In this document: positions 9,695-18,330 of the stretch, piece after piece
Position numbering within the stretch: position 1 is the stretch's first letter
How the letters are laid out: each line of letters begins with the position of its first letter
Origin: JACVRW01 sp963757815
GTDB lineage: Bacteria > Actinomycetota > Thermoleophilia > Solirubrobacterales > Thermoleophilaceae
Assembly (NCBI GenBank): GCA_963757815.1
Contig: CAVWSN010000017.1
Coordinates: 179,698-243,697 of the forward strand
Length of the DNA: 64,000 bases
Reading direction: 5' to 3'
Position numbers and translations under genes: made by a program
Notes under the pieces: generated by a model
What the model was told of the DNA's origin: nothing
Seen by the model: the letters and a program-made list of their open reading frames with translations, nothing else
Database searches by the model: none

Positions 9695-11011
9695 TCAAGC
9701 GCGCGGCAGCCCGGCGAGCTCTGTGTACAGCTCGCGGGCCGAGCGCTCGCCCAGCCGCAGGCTCTCGAGGCGGTAGCTCTCGTCGGGGGCGTGGATGGCG
9801 TCGTCCGGGAGCACGAACCCGCTGACGATCGTCGGCACGCCGCGCTCCGCCAGCACCGCCAGCAGCGGCAGCGTCCCGCCGAGGCGGACAAACGCCGGCG
9901 GCGTGCCGCAGGCGCGCCCGATGGCCTCGCCGGCAAGGCGCAGCGCGGGGTGCTCGGGGTCGAAGAGCGCCGGGTCGGCCAGCTCCATCTCCATCTCGAC
10001 CTCCGCGCCCTCGGGCACCGCCGATAGCAGCAGGCGCTCGAACTCGGGCCCGATCACGGCCGCGCTCTGCCCTGGCGCCAGTCGCAGGCTCACGTGCCCG
10101 CGCGCGACCGACGGCACGATCGTGCGCGGCTCGCCTGTGCTCACCAGGTTCACGTCGAGCGCCGGCGCCGCGCCGATCCGCTCGTAGAAGTCGTCCCCCG
10201 CCCCGGGGGTCACCTCGCGCGCGCCGACCGACCGCAGCGCCTCCGGACCGGGCTCGAGGCGTCCCCAGGACTCTCGCTCGCGGTCGCTCACGGGCGCCAC
10301 CCCCGCGCTCAGCTCCTCACGGACGACGCCCTCGCGGTCCGGCGTGAGCTCGGCCAGCATCGCCAGCAGCACGTGCGCCGCGTTCAGCACGGCGCCGCCG
10401 TACAGGCCCGAGTGCAGGTCGCGCGCCCCGGTGCGGACCTCGATCGATGCCTGCACGAGGCCGCGCGCGCCGACGGAGATCGCCGGTGTGCGCTCGTCCG
10501 CCATCAGCGCGTCGAAGACGATCGCGCAGTCGACGCCGAGGTCCGCGTCGCGCAGCCAGCGCAGCACCGAGCGGCTGCCGACCTCCTCCTCTCCCTCGAC
10601 GAGAAAGCGCACGTTCACGGGCAGCTCGCCCGCGCGCGCGAGCTCGCAGGCCACATGCAGCAGCGGCAGGAAGTTGCCCTTGTCGTCCGCCGCGCCGCGC
10701 GCGTAGAGCCGGCCGCCGCGCTCGGTCGGCTCGAACGGCGGAGAGGTCCAGGCCTCGCCCGGGCCCGGGTCCTGGACGTCGTAGTGGCCATAGGCGAGCA
10801 CCGTCGGCGCAACGGGCCGCGCGGCGGCCAGGTCCCCGACCGCCATCGGGTGACCTCCGTCGACCACGACCTGGTCCGCCTGGCCGCCCGCGGCCTCGAT
10901 GCGCTCGCAGACCCAGTCGCAGGCGCGGCCGAGTGCCGGGGCGTCGCCGCCCCCGGTGGAGATCGAGGGAATGCGAAGCCAGTCGACGAGCTCATCCAGG
11001 AGTGCGGGCAT
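9695..11011 (-). CDS. M20 family dipeptidase / carnosinase-like peptidase
   Basis: 438 residues. M20 metallopeptidase motifs appear in order: AYGHYDVQDP (first metal His and Asp), RGAADDKGNFL (bridging Asp), FLVEGEEEVGS (catalytic Glu-Glu), VFDALM with the third ligand Asp, and a C-terminal VSGFVLPDDAIHAPDES carrying the last His. A dimerisation insert lies at about residues 190-310. The arrangement resembles CNDP/DUG1-type dipeptidases. It converges with the methyltransferase gene, with 7 bases between stops. Confidence 0.9.
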   Translation of the reverse strand: MPALLDELVDWLRIPSISTGGGDAPALGRACDWVCERIEAAGGQADQVVVDGGHPMAVGDLAAARPVAPTVLAYGHYDVQDPGPGEAWTSPPFEPTERGGRLYARGAADDKGNFLPLLHVACELARAGELPVNVRFLVEGEEEVGSRSVLRWLRDADLGVDCAIVFDALMADERTPAISVGARGLVQASIEVRTGARDLHSGLYGGAVLNAAHVLLAMLAELTPDREGVVREELSAGVAPVSDRERESWGRLEPGPEALRSVGAREVTPGAGDDFYERIGAAPALDVNLVSTGEPRTIVPSVARGHVSLRLAPGQSAAVIGPEFERLLLSAVPEGAEVEMEMELADPALFDPEHPALRLAGEAIGRACGTPPAFVRLGGTLPLLAVLAERGVPTIVSGFVLPDDAIHAPDESYRLESLRLGERSARELYTELAGLPRA

Positions 11012-11091
11012 GGGCGGGCATTCTCACGGAATCGCTCCGGCGCCGGCCGAGCCGGCGCCCTCGCGCACTACCGGTGCGTAGCATCGGCGTG

Positions 11092-12237
11092 ATGCGGCGC
11101 CTGTTCCTCCTCGTGGCGGCGGTCGTGCTGGTGGACACGTCGTTCTTCGCCGCGGTGTCGCCGCTGCTGCCGCAGTACTCGGACGAGTTCGATCTCTCGA
11201 AGACCGGCGCCGGCGTGCTCGCCGCGGCCTATCCGGCGGGGACGTTCGCCGGCGCGCTCCCCAGCGGCTGGCTCGCCGCGCGCTGGGGCGTCAAGCCGAC
11301 GCTGCTGCTCGGCCTCGGAATGCTCGGCGTGACGAGCCTCGTGTTCGCGTTCGCCAACCACATCGTCCTGCTCGACGCCGCCCGCTTCATCCAGGGCGTG
11401 GGCGGCGCCTGCATGTGGTCTGCCGGCATGTCCTGGCTCGTCTCGGCCGCGCCGCCGGAGCGGCGCGGCGAGCTGATCGGGTCCGCACTCGCTGCGGCCA
11501 TCGTGGGCGTGGTGCTCGGCCCGGTGCTGGGCGGCGCCGCGACCGTGATCGGCCCGGAGATCGTGTTCAGCGCGGTCGCGGTCGGCGCCGCGGCGCTGGC
11601 GGCCTGGGCGTGGGCGACGCCGGGTGTCGAGCCGCAGCCCGGCGCACTTCTCTCCCAGCTCGCGACCGCGCTGCGCAGGCCCATGGTGTTGGCCGGCTTC
11701 TGGCTGTTCACCCTGCCGGCCCTCTTCGCCGGCGTGATCGAGGTGCTGGCGCCGCTGCGACTGGACGACCTGGGTGCAAGCGGCGCCGCGATCGGGGCGG
11801 TGTTTCTGATCACGGCGGGCGTCGAAGCCGTGGTGAGCCCGCTCGCCGGGCGGCTGTCCGACCGGAAGGGGCGGTTCACACCGATTCGGGCCGGCCTGAT
11901 CGGCGCCGTGGTGATGGCGGTGCTGCTGCCGCTGCCGGGCACCGTGGTGCTGCTGGCCCTCGCGGTCATGCTCGCCTTCGCCTCGCTGGGCGGCTTCTGG
12001 GCGCCGGCCATGGCCCTGCTCTCGGACGCCTCCGAGGAGTCGGGGCTCGATCAGGCGCTCGCCTTCTCGATCTCGAACCTGGCGTGGGCGATCGGACACG
12101 TCGTCGGCGCGGGAGCCGGCGGAGCGATCGCCGAGGCCAGCTCGGATGCGGTGCCCTACGCCGCGCTCGGCGTGATCTGCGCCGCCACGCTGGCCGGACT
12201 GCAGCTCATGGGTCGCCGGGAGCTTGAGCCGGCCTGA
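11092..12237 (+). CDS. major facilitator superfamily transporter
   Basis: 381 residues from ATG 11092. About eleven or twelve hydrophobic segments are visible. The N-terminal half holds the MFS motif A analogue GWLAARWGVKPTLLLGLG, and the C-terminal half has a second copy GRLSDRKGRFTPIRAGL. This is the pattern of drug:H+ antiporter-like (DHA1) carriers. The substrate is unknown. Its 3' end overlaps the convergent MEDS gene by 32 bases, so the two messages would form antisense pairs at their ends. Confidence 0.85.
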   Translation: MRRLFLLVAAVVLVDTSFFAAVSPLLPQYSDEFDLSKTGAGVLAAAYPAGTFAGALPSGWLAARWGVKPTLLLGLGMLGVTSLVFAFANHIVLLDAARFIQGVGGACMWSAGMSWLVSAAPPERRGELIGSALAAAIVGVVLGPVLGGAATVIGPEIVFSAVAVGAAALAAWAWATPGVEPQPGALLSQLATALRRPMVLAGFWLFTLPALFAGVIEVLAPLRLDDLGASGAAIGAVFLITAGVEAVVSPLAGRLSDRKGRFTPIRAGLIGAVVMAVLLPLPGTVVLLALAVMLAFASLGGFWAPAMALLSDASEESGLDQALAFSISNLAWAIGHVVGAGAGGAIAEASSDAVPYAALGVICAATLAGLQLMGRRELEPA

Positions 12238-12816
12238 ACAGGTCGAGCCCGTGCTCGGAGGGCACGAGCACACCGTCGTGGCCCGCGCCCAGCCCGGTGA
12301 GGCGCCCGAGCGCGGCGGGCGCGTCGAGTCCACCCACGATGTACGGGCAGAGCGTGACCACGGGCCGGTCGCGGAAGTGCTCCTCCCATGCGCGTTCGAC
12401 CTCCATCGCGTGGGCAAACGAGTCCGAATCCGGGCCGACCGGAGTATGCGACGACCAGAGCGTGCTGAGCCCGCGCCCGACGCGCCTCGTCGAAGGCGGC
12501 GTCGAGACGCTGCGGCAGTCGCTCGGGCGGCTCCGTGAGGAGGATCTGCTCGAGCGCCAGCCGCCGCTCGGCCTCGAGGCCGGAGACGTCGAGGCCCGCG
12601 CCCGGTCAGGGCTTCGCGGTCGCGCTCGGGCTCGACGCCTCGGTGGACGAGCCAGCCGCCGCGCTTGGCGCCGAGCGAGTAGAAGGAGGCCACGACGGGC
12701 GCGAACTCCTCCTCGCTGCGTAGGAGGACCGCGAGGTGCGGACAGGCGCCGCTGTCGAGCGCGGGGACGAGGGCGCCGCTGAGCACGGGCGACACGATAG
12801 TCGAGGCGTTTTTCAC
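12206..12816 (-). CDS. MEDS-domain (DcmR-like sensory) protein, frame interrupted twice
   Basis: The first 70 residues (SEEEFAPVVASFYSLGAKRG, GWLVHRGVEPERD) match the MEDS domain, a sensory module first described in methylotroph DcmR regulators. The rest reads in two other frames: TGAGLDVSGLEAERR, then LSTLWSSHTPVGPDSDSF, then FRDRPVVTLCPYIVGG. Each transition needs removal of one base and falls at the same sequence, CGGGCGCGGGC on the coding strand (plus positions about 12594-12604 and 12469-12479). The GTG start overlaps the kinase stop (GTGA), so it should be co-translated with that kinase. The gene is either a young pseudogene or carries sequencing errors. Confidence 0.7.
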
Positions 12817-13980
12817 ACGGGCACCTCGAGTGTCACGCAGGCGCCGTCGCCCGGCGCCGAGCGCACGGTCAGCCGGCCGCCGAGGCTGCGGGCCCGCTCA
12901 CGCATCAGCGTGAGGCCGAAATGCCCGTCGCCGGGACCGCCGGCCTCGGCCGGCCGGAAGCCGACGCCGTCGTCCTCGATCTCGAGCGTAAGGCGCTCGT
13001 CCTCCACGAGCAGTCGCACCTCCACCCGCTCGGGCTGCGCGTGGCGAGTGGAGTTGGCGAGCGCCTCGGTCAGGACCCGGACCACCACGGCGGTGGTCTC
13101 GGGCGAGACGTCGACGGCGGGCCCTTCGCAGCGAACGACGAGCGGAAGCCCTTGCCCGCGTCTCGCGCTCACCTCCTCCACCGCGGACTGGACACCGCCG
13201 AGAGGGATGTGGACCGAGAGGTCTACGAGCCGGGCGCGCACCACCCGGCGTGCCGAGGCGACGGCCTCACGGAGCCGCTCCGCGCTGGCGCGAGCGAGCT
13301 CGGGCGGCGGCTCGGACTCGAGCAGGGCCAGCTCGCGCATCGCGAGCGCCAGATCCTGGGCCAACCCGTCGTGGATCTCCGCGGCGAGCCGCGCCCGCTC
13401 ACGCTCGATCTCCGCTCCCTGTAGCTGCTGGCGAAGGCGCGCGGTGGATATGCCTGCCGCCAGCAGGTCGCCGAGCAAGGTCAGCAACGGTCGCGGCGGT
13501 CGGATCGAGCGACAGCGGCAGCGGCGCGGCCGCCACGACCACCCCCACCAGGCGCTTCTCGGAGACGAGCGGCACGACCAGCCAGGACTGCGCCGGCGGC
13601 TCGAAGGGGTTGGGCACGAGCCAGCTCGCCTCTTCGCGGAAGACCAGCGGCGCGCCGCTGGCGATCGCGAGCCGCCAGGCCTCGTCGTCGAACGCCACAT
13701 CGTCGCGCGCCCGCGTGGTCGCGCTCGCGTCGGCCGACGTGATGTAGCGCTGGAGGCTCGCGTGCTCGGCGAAGCGCGGCAGGTAGAGGACCACGAGCTC
13801 CAGGCCGAGCGCGTCCCGCATCTCGTCGAGCGCCCGCTCGGCCAGCTGGCCGAGGCTTCCCCTGCCGACGAGCGCACGCGCCACGCGCCCGAGCGCGCCG
13901 AGGGCGGCCAGAACCTCCGGGTCAGGCCGGTGGGCCAGCGGCGGCGCTGTCTCGCAGATGGGCCTCTGCTCAGTCGTCAC
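12813..13980 (-). CDS. GAF-containing LuxR-type sensor histidine kinase, one frameshift
   Basis: The N-terminal half is a GAF domain (LGQLAERALDEMRDALGLEL ... SWLVVPLVSEKRLVGVVVAA). It is followed by a HisKA_3 phosphoacceptor RARLAAEIHDGLAQDLALAM and a HATPase (LTEALANSTRHAQPERVEV, IEDDGVGFRP, GHFGLTLMRERA), as in NarX/LiaS/DevS-type kinases. There are no membrane helices, so it is probably cytosolic. The two halves lie in different frames, joined near base 13490 by one extra base. It starts at GTG 13980, only 25 bases from the divergent regulator 14006-14659, its likely partner. Confidence 0.82.
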
Positions 13981-14005
13981 GTCCGCGCCCCACGATACTT
14001 CGACC

Positions 14006-14659
14006 GTGGCCATCGAGAACGGACCCGTGCGAGTGCTGATCGCAGACGACCACCGGCTGATGCGCGAGGGCACCGCCGCGCTGCTCGCGAGCGACGAGCG
14101 CGTCGAGGTGGTCGGACTGGCCGCGGACGGCGGCGAGGCGATCGCGCTTGCCGAGCGGCGCCGGCCGGACGTGGCCCTGCTCGACCTCAACATGCCCGGA
14201 GTGGGCGGCATCGAGGCCTGCGCCGCCATCCGCCGCCGCTCGCCGGAGACCGAGGTGATGATCCTCACCGTCTCCGAGCAGGAGCCCGACCTCTACGCGT
14301 CGCTGAGGGTCGGGGCCGCCGGTTACCTGCTCAAGGACATGGCCCCGGGGGAGCTGATCGAGGCGGTGCTGGCTGCCGGGCACGGCGAGCCCCGCATCCC
14401 CGCCTCCATGGCCGGGCGCCTGCTTCAAGACCTGGCGGGCGGCGCCCGTGACCCGGATCCGGATCCCCTCGGCACGCTGAGCGACCGCGAGCGCGAGGTC
14501 CTCGCGCTGCTCGCGGAGGGTCTGCGCAACCGCGAGATCGCCGAGCGGCTCGTGATCAGCGAGGCGACGGTCAAGACCCATGTGCGGCACGTGCTCGAGA
14601 AGCTCCGCTTCCGCAATCGCGCCGAGGCGGCTGCGTTCGCGGCCCGTCACCTCGATTGA
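14006..14659 (+). CDS. NarL/LuxR-family response regulator
   Basis: 217 residues from GTG 14006. GTG 14027 would also work and would start at VRVLIADDH. The receiver domain has acidic pocket ADD, the phospho-Asp in VALLDLNMPGVGG and the conserved Lys in GYLLKDMAPGEL. The C-terminal LuxR helix-turn-helix reads LSDREREVLALLAEGLRNRE and ISEATVKTHVRHVLEKL. It is divergent from the HisKA_3 kinase, with almost no intergenic space, so promoters must lie inside the opposing reading frames or transcripts must be leaderless. Confidence 0.9.
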   Translation: MAIENGPVRVLIADDHRLMREGTAALLASDERVEVVGLAADGGEAIALAERRRPDVALLDLNMPGVGGIEACAAIRRRSPETEVMILTVSEQEPDLYASLRVGAAGYLLKDMAPGELIEAVLAAGHGEPRIPASMAGRLLQDLAGGARDPDPDPLGTLSDREREVLALLAEGLRNREIAERLVISEATVKTHVRHVLEKLRFRNRAEAAAFAARHLD

Positions 14660-14661
14660 GG

Positions 14662-15030
14662 TCATGAGGCCGCTCGCAGGGCTGCTCCCCTCAGGGCGCG
14701 CAGCATGCCCGCCTTCACGTCTTCCACCCCAATCCCGAGGCTGGAGGCAACCTGCTCGGCCGAGTAGCCCGCCAGGCGCGCCAGCGCCACCGCCTCGCGG
14801 TCGGGTCGCTGCATGCCCTCGAAGCACGGCGCGGGCGCCCTCCGGACCGCCGTCAGGATCGCGCTCTCGACCAGCCGCTCGCGAGCGATCACGGGCTCGG
14901 AGGCGGCGTTCTCCATTACCCGCTCGGTCACGCCCGCGGCAGCCTGCTCGTCGCGCGACGCAGCAAGGGCGGCGCCGTAGACGTGCGGCGCCAGGCGCAT
15001 CAGCTCAGCCGTCCGAGCCAGACCACTCAT
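14662..15030 (-). CDS. small protein with sigma-region-4-like helix-turn-helix
   Basis: 122 residues. The C-terminal third, REAVALARLAGYSAEQVASS followed by LGIGVEDVKAGMLRALR, reads like the helix-turn-helix of sigma-70 region 4 or a MarR-like small regulator. The N-terminal part is helical with no recognised domain (LAPHVYGAALAASRDEQAAA). Two bases separate its stop from that of the response regulator. I do not recognise the family. The HTH call rests on pattern only. Confidence 0.6.
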   Translation of the reverse strand: MSGLARTAELMRLAPHVYGAALAASRDEQAAAGVTERVMENAASEPVIARERLVESAILTAVRRAPAPCFEGMQRPDREAVALARLAGYSAEQVASSLGIGVEDVKAGMLRALRGAALRAAS

Positions 15031-15131
15031 GGGGCGTCACCGTACGGCCGGCGGCCCTCCTCGCCATCGCCCGGAAGGCTCATCTCGTATCAGCCGAAAG
15101 GTGCATTCACCTCTCGGCGCCCCGCCGACGC

Positions 15132-15692
15132 CTACGGGCAGTTCGGCCAGGGCGCGCTGCCGCTCTCGCGGTAGAGCTTCAGCGCGAGCCGGTCCTGTAG
15201 CCACTCAGGCGCCTTTGCCGGGTCGCCCGACCCGCCGAGGCGCTCCCAGGTGGCGCGGCTGAACTGGTACTTGCCGCGGTACTGACCACTGGGCGAGACC
15301 GCGCGCGGGTTCCCGCCTGACTCACATTCCGCGATCGCCTCGAGAATGCCCCGGACGGACCCGCCCGCCGAGCTGAACGACTCGAGTCCGAGCGCCCTGC
15401 GTGTCAGCGGGCCGACGATCCCGTCCGCAACGAGCCCATTCGCGCGCTGGAAGCGCCTGACGGCACGCTCGGTCTGCGGCCCGAACACCCCGTCGGCCGG
15501 AACACCGAGCCGCGACTGGATCTGGCGGACGGCGGAGCCTCGGTCGCCACGCTTGACAACGACCTCAGCCGATGCGGATGCCCGCACGGAGTCGGCGGAG
15601 GCAGTCGGTGCTGCCAGTACGAAAGCGATGAGCGCCAGCAGCAGGCCGAAACCGGCATGCGGACGACGAACGGCATCGACGATCCCTCGCAA
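15132..15692 (-). CDS. secreted Rpf-like transglycosylase with peptidoglycan-binding domain
   Basis: 186 residues. TTG 15692 is used because GGGGAAA lies 8 bases upstream. There is a signal peptide (LLLALIAFVLAAPTASA). A PG_binding_1 repeat follows at about residues 50-100 (VRQIQSRLGVPADGVFGPQT). The C-terminal resuscitation-promoting-factor/transglycosylase-like domain reads IAECESGGNPRAVSPSG, with the catalytic Glu of IAECESGGN, and YRGKYQFSRATW. Such enzymes cleave glycan strands and promote regrowth of dormant actinobacteria. The upstream leader is a predicted c-di-AMP riboswitch, a known pairing in Actinobacteria. Confidence 0.88.
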   Translation of the reverse strand: MRGIVDAVRRPHAGFGLLLALIAFVLAAPTASADSVRASASAEVVVKRGDRGSAVRQIQSRLGVPADGVFGPQTERAVRRFQRANGLVADGIVGPLTRRALGLESFSSAGGSVRGILEAIAECESGGNPRAVSPSGQYRGKYQFSRATWERLGGSGDPAKAPEWLQDRLALKLYRESGSAPWPNCP

Positions 15693-15724
15693 GTGTCGTT
15701 TCCCCTTTCCAGATGCCTACGAGG

Positions 15725-15862
15725 TGAGCTGACGGGCTCGCGCCGGAAAGTGCGCTACGCAACGGAAGCGTGCGATTCGCCCCTGCGGCCTCACGGGCCG
15801 CTGTGGTTCCCCCGTTCCTCGCCGTCGGGACGGCGAGGACTCGGCGATTCAACGTTCGAAGG
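15725..15862 (-). promoter_or_regulatory. ydaO-yuaA c-di-AMP riboswitch
   Basis: Reading the minus strand, the leader contains the conserved elements of the ydaO motif in the right order. GTTGAATCGCCGAGTCC (15837-15852 region) is followed by a GC hairpin, then GGGGGAACC (15805-15813), a second hairpin CGGCC/GGCCG, and GGGGCGAATCG (15773-15783). It precedes the Rpf-like cell wall hydrolase. ydaO riboswitches bind c-di-AMP and usually turn off wall hydrolase and osmolyte genes. Boundaries are approximate. Confidence 0.8.
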
Positions 15863-15919
15863 CGGTATATCCAAGCAGACGCGCGTTCTAAACCCGCGGC
15901 GGCATACCCCAAATTGGGT

Positions 15920-16138
15920 CTAGCGGCCTACGAGGAGCAGGTCGTCGACGATCGTGACGATGTCGATCGGCTCACCCTCAACAGGTTCCGGACTCGGCGG
16001 CGGTGGCTCGATCTCGGGCCGTGGCGCCGGCGCCGGAAGCCGCGCCTGCTCGAGTTCGCGGCGGCGCAACCACACCGCCGCGGCGATCGCCGCCGCGAGG
16101 AGCGGGGCCAAGCGGAGCAGCAGCCGCAAGCCAGGCAC
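15920..16138 (-). CDS. small single-pass membrane protein
   Basis: 72 residues. It has one hydrophobic helix near the N-terminus (LLLRLAPLLAAAIAAAVWL) and positive residues after it (RRRELEQAR). A proline-rich linker leads to a C-terminal acidic segment EPIDIVTIVDDLLLVGR. Composition is unlike an antisense shadow: it has a clear helix, a Pro spacer and a defined tail. It lies between the riboswitch leader and the divergent SDR gene. Function unknown. Confidence 0.55.
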   Translation of the reverse strand: MPGLRLLLRLAPLLAAAIAAAVWLRRRELEQARLPAPAPRPEIEPPPPSPEPVEGEPIDIVTIVDDLLLVGR

Positions 16139-16180
16139 ACGGCGACCTTACACCCGCCCGCCGCGAGTACGCTGGCCCCA

Positions 16181-16927
16181 GTGGACCTGGGGCTGAACGG
16201 AAAGGTCGCGCTGGTCACCGGCGCTTCGCAGGGGATCGGGCTTGCGATCGCCAGGGAGCTCGCCGCCGAGGGCGCGCGCGTCGCGCTCAGCTCGCGAACG
16301 CGGGAACGCGTCGAGGCCGCGGCCGGCGACATCGGGGCCCGGCCCTACGTTCACGACATGGTCAACCTCGACGCCGCGCCGGGCCTGGTCTCCCAGGTCG
16401 AAGAGGATCTCGGCCCGCTCGACATCCTCGTCACGAACACCGGCGGACCTCCCGGCGGCGACCCGCTCGGCTTCAGCCGCGAGCAGTGGGAGCAGGCGCA
16501 CCGGGAGCTGGTCGTGGCGCCGATTGAGCTGATCGAGCTGGTCGTCCCGGGTATGCGCGAGCGCGGTTTCGGCCGGGTGCTGAACGTGGCCTCCTCGACC
16601 GTCCGCGAGCCCAGCCCGGCGCTGATGCTCTCCAACTCGCACCGTCCCGGCATCGTCGCGGCCTTCAAGACGCTCGCGCGCGCCTTCGCGGGCGACGGGG
16701 TCACCTTCAACACTCTGCTTCCGGGCCGCATCGCCACAGACCGGCAGGCCCATCTGTACGGCTCCCTCGAAGCAGCCGAGGAGATCGCCCGCGAGCAGGT
16801 TCCGGCCGGCCGGCTCGGCACCCCGGAGGAGATGGGCGCGGCGGCCGCCTTCCTGTGCTCCGAGCGGGCGTCCTACATCACCGGCGTCACCCTGCTCGTC
16901 GACGGCGGGCTGACGCTGGGGGTCTGA
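16181..16927 (+). CDS. atypical short-chain dehydrogenase/reductase
   Basis: 248 residues from GTG 16181. The NAD(P)-binding TGASQGIGLAIAREL and the LVTNTGGPPGGDP loop mark an SDR of the 3-oxoacyl-ACP reductase-like type. The catalytic region reads VASSTVREPSPALMLSNSHR then PGIVAAFKTLA. The classical YxxxK tyrosine is missing and Asn/His occupy the area, as in a recognised SDR subfamily with an SNSxRxG motif. The C-terminus SYITGVTLLVDGG is normal. It ends 2 bases before the KdpD-type kinase gene and may be in its operon. Confidence 0.85.
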   Translation: MDLGLNGKVALVTGASQGIGLAIARELAAEGARVALSSRTRERVEAAAGDIGARPYVHDMVNLDAAPGLVSQVEEDLGPLDILVTNTGGPPGGDPLGFSREQWEQAHRELVVAPIELIELVVPGMRERGFGRVLNVASSTVREPSPALMLSNSHRPGIVAAFKTLARAFAGDGVTFNTLLPGRIATDRQAHLYGSLEAAEEIAREQVPAGRLGTPEEMGAAAAFLCSERASYITGVTLLVDGGLTLGV

Positions 16928-16929
16928 GC

Positions 16930-18330
16930 ATGCCCAGGCCGTCCATCGGCAGGGGCCTCGCGGTGGCCATCGCCTCCGTCGCGCTCACGACGGCCGTGAT
17001 CTACCCGCTGGCCGAAATCGTGCCGGTCGTCTCGACCGGCGTCGTCTACATGCTCGCCGTGCTGCTCGTCTCGTCCTACTGGGGACTCTGGCTCGGGCTG
17101 CTCACTGCGCTCCTGAGCGCCGCGGCCTGGAACTTCTTCCACATCCCGCCGACCGGTGAATTCACGATCAACGACGGCGAGAACTGGGTGGCTCTCGCCG
17201 TCTTCATGGTCGCCGCGCTCGTCACGAGCACGCTCGCGGGCTCGGCGCGCGGCCGGGCCGATGATGCCGAGCGCGGCCGGCGCGAGGCCGACCTCACCGC
17301 CGAGATGGCGCGGCTGCTGCTCCGGGGCGGGAGTGGCGAAGAGCAGCTGAGGGCCGTCGCGCAAAGAATCGCCCAGGCCTTCGACTTGGCGAGCGTGTCC
17401 GTCGAGCTCGCCTGGGTCGACTCGGACGAGCGCCGGCGCGCTCTGCCGCTGATCGTCGAGGGGAGCCGGATCGGCACCGTGCTGGTGCCGGCCGGGACCG
17501 ACCCGGAGGTGCTCGACGCGCTCCAGGACCGTGTCGTGCCGGCGCTCGAGACGCTGGTCGGCGCCGCCCGCCGCCGCGGCGAGCTCGAGGCCCAGGTGAT
17601 CGAGACGAAGGCGCTCCGGCGCAGCAACGTGATGAAGACGACGCTGCTGCGCACGATCTCGCACGACCTGCGCTCGCCGCTCACCGCGATCACCACCGCG
17701 GCGGGCGGGCTGAGCTCGCCCACCCTCGGCGACGACGAGCGCCGCGAGCTCATCTCGGTGATCGACACCGAAAGCGCCCGGCTCTCACGGCTCGTCGAGA
17801 ATCTGCTCGACCTCACCCGGCTTCAGGCCGGCAGCGCCGATCCGCACGCCGACTGGTGCTCAATCGACGAGGTCGTGGAGGCCGCGATCGCGTCTGTGGC
17901 CGGCCCGCCCGCCGGCTTCGACGTCGAGCTCGACTCGGGCCTGCCGCTCGTGCGTGCCGATGCGACCCAGCTCGAGCGGGCGATCGCCAACGTGCTCGAA
18001 AACTCGAGCCGCTTCGCGGGACAGGACCCGGTCGTGATCCGCGGCCGCGCCTCGGGCAAGTTCGTCATCCTGCGGATCTCCGACCGCGGGCCGGGCATCC
18101 CGAGCGAGGAGCTCGAACGGGTCTTCGAGCCGTTCCACCGTTCGCGAGAAGGCGGTGCGTCACCCGGGTCGGGGCTCGGCCTCGCGATCGCCCGCGGCTT
18201 CCTGGAGGCCAACGGCGGGCGCATCCGAGCCGAGTCGCTCCCCGGTCAGGGGACGAGTTTCGTGATCCAGGTGCCCATCCCCGCCGAGAAGCCCGCGGCC
18301 GCGCCGGCCGGCGAGCGCAGCGCGGAATGA
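16930..18330 (+). CDS. KdpD-type sensor kinase lacking the KdpD N-terminal domain
   Basis: 466 residues. DUF4118 membrane domain at about residues 8-110 (SSYWGLWLGLLTALLSAAAW NFF and FHIPPTGEFTINDGENW are KdpD-like), then a GAF-like region, a HisKA domain with RTISHDLRSPLTAITTA (His about 245) and HATPase boxes NVLENSSRFA, DRGPGIPSEELERVFEPF and SGLGLAIARGF. This is the C-terminal half of KdpD. The N-terminal P-loop and Usp half is a separate gene at 24197-25306, on the far side of kdpFACB. It overlaps kdpE by ATGA and should sense K+ limitation or turgor. Confidence 0.9.
   Translation: MPRPSIGRGLAVAIASVALTTAVIYPLAEIVPVVSTGVVYMLAVLLVSSYWGLWLGLLTALLSAAAWNFFHIPPTGEFTINDGENWVALAVFMVAALVTSTLAGSARGRADDAERGRREADLTAEMARLLLRGGSGEEQLRAVAQRIAQAFDLASVSVELAWVDSDERRRALPLIVEGSRIGTVLVPAGTDPEVLDALQDRVVPALETLVGAARRRGELEAQVIETKALRRSNVMKTTLLRTISHDLRSPLTAITTAAGGLSSPTLGDDERRELISVIDTESARLSRLVENLLDLTRLQAGSADPHADWCSIDEVVEAAIASVAGPPAGFDVELDSGLPLVRADATQLERAIANVLENSSRFAGQDPVVIRGRASGKFVILRISDRGPGIPSEELERVFEPFHRSREGGASPGSGLGLAIARGFLEANGGRIRAESLPGQGTSFVIQVPIPAEKPAAAPAGERSAE

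Noticed and set aside
12594..12604. Programmed frameshifting in the MEDS gene
   Set aside because: The site lacks a slippery heptamer with a downstream structure, occurs twice, and similar one-base breaks affect many unrelated genes here.
11068..12816. A 582-codon minus-strand frame through the MFS gene
   Set aside because: Only the first ~70 codons (MEDS domain) are real; the remainder is antisense of the transporter.
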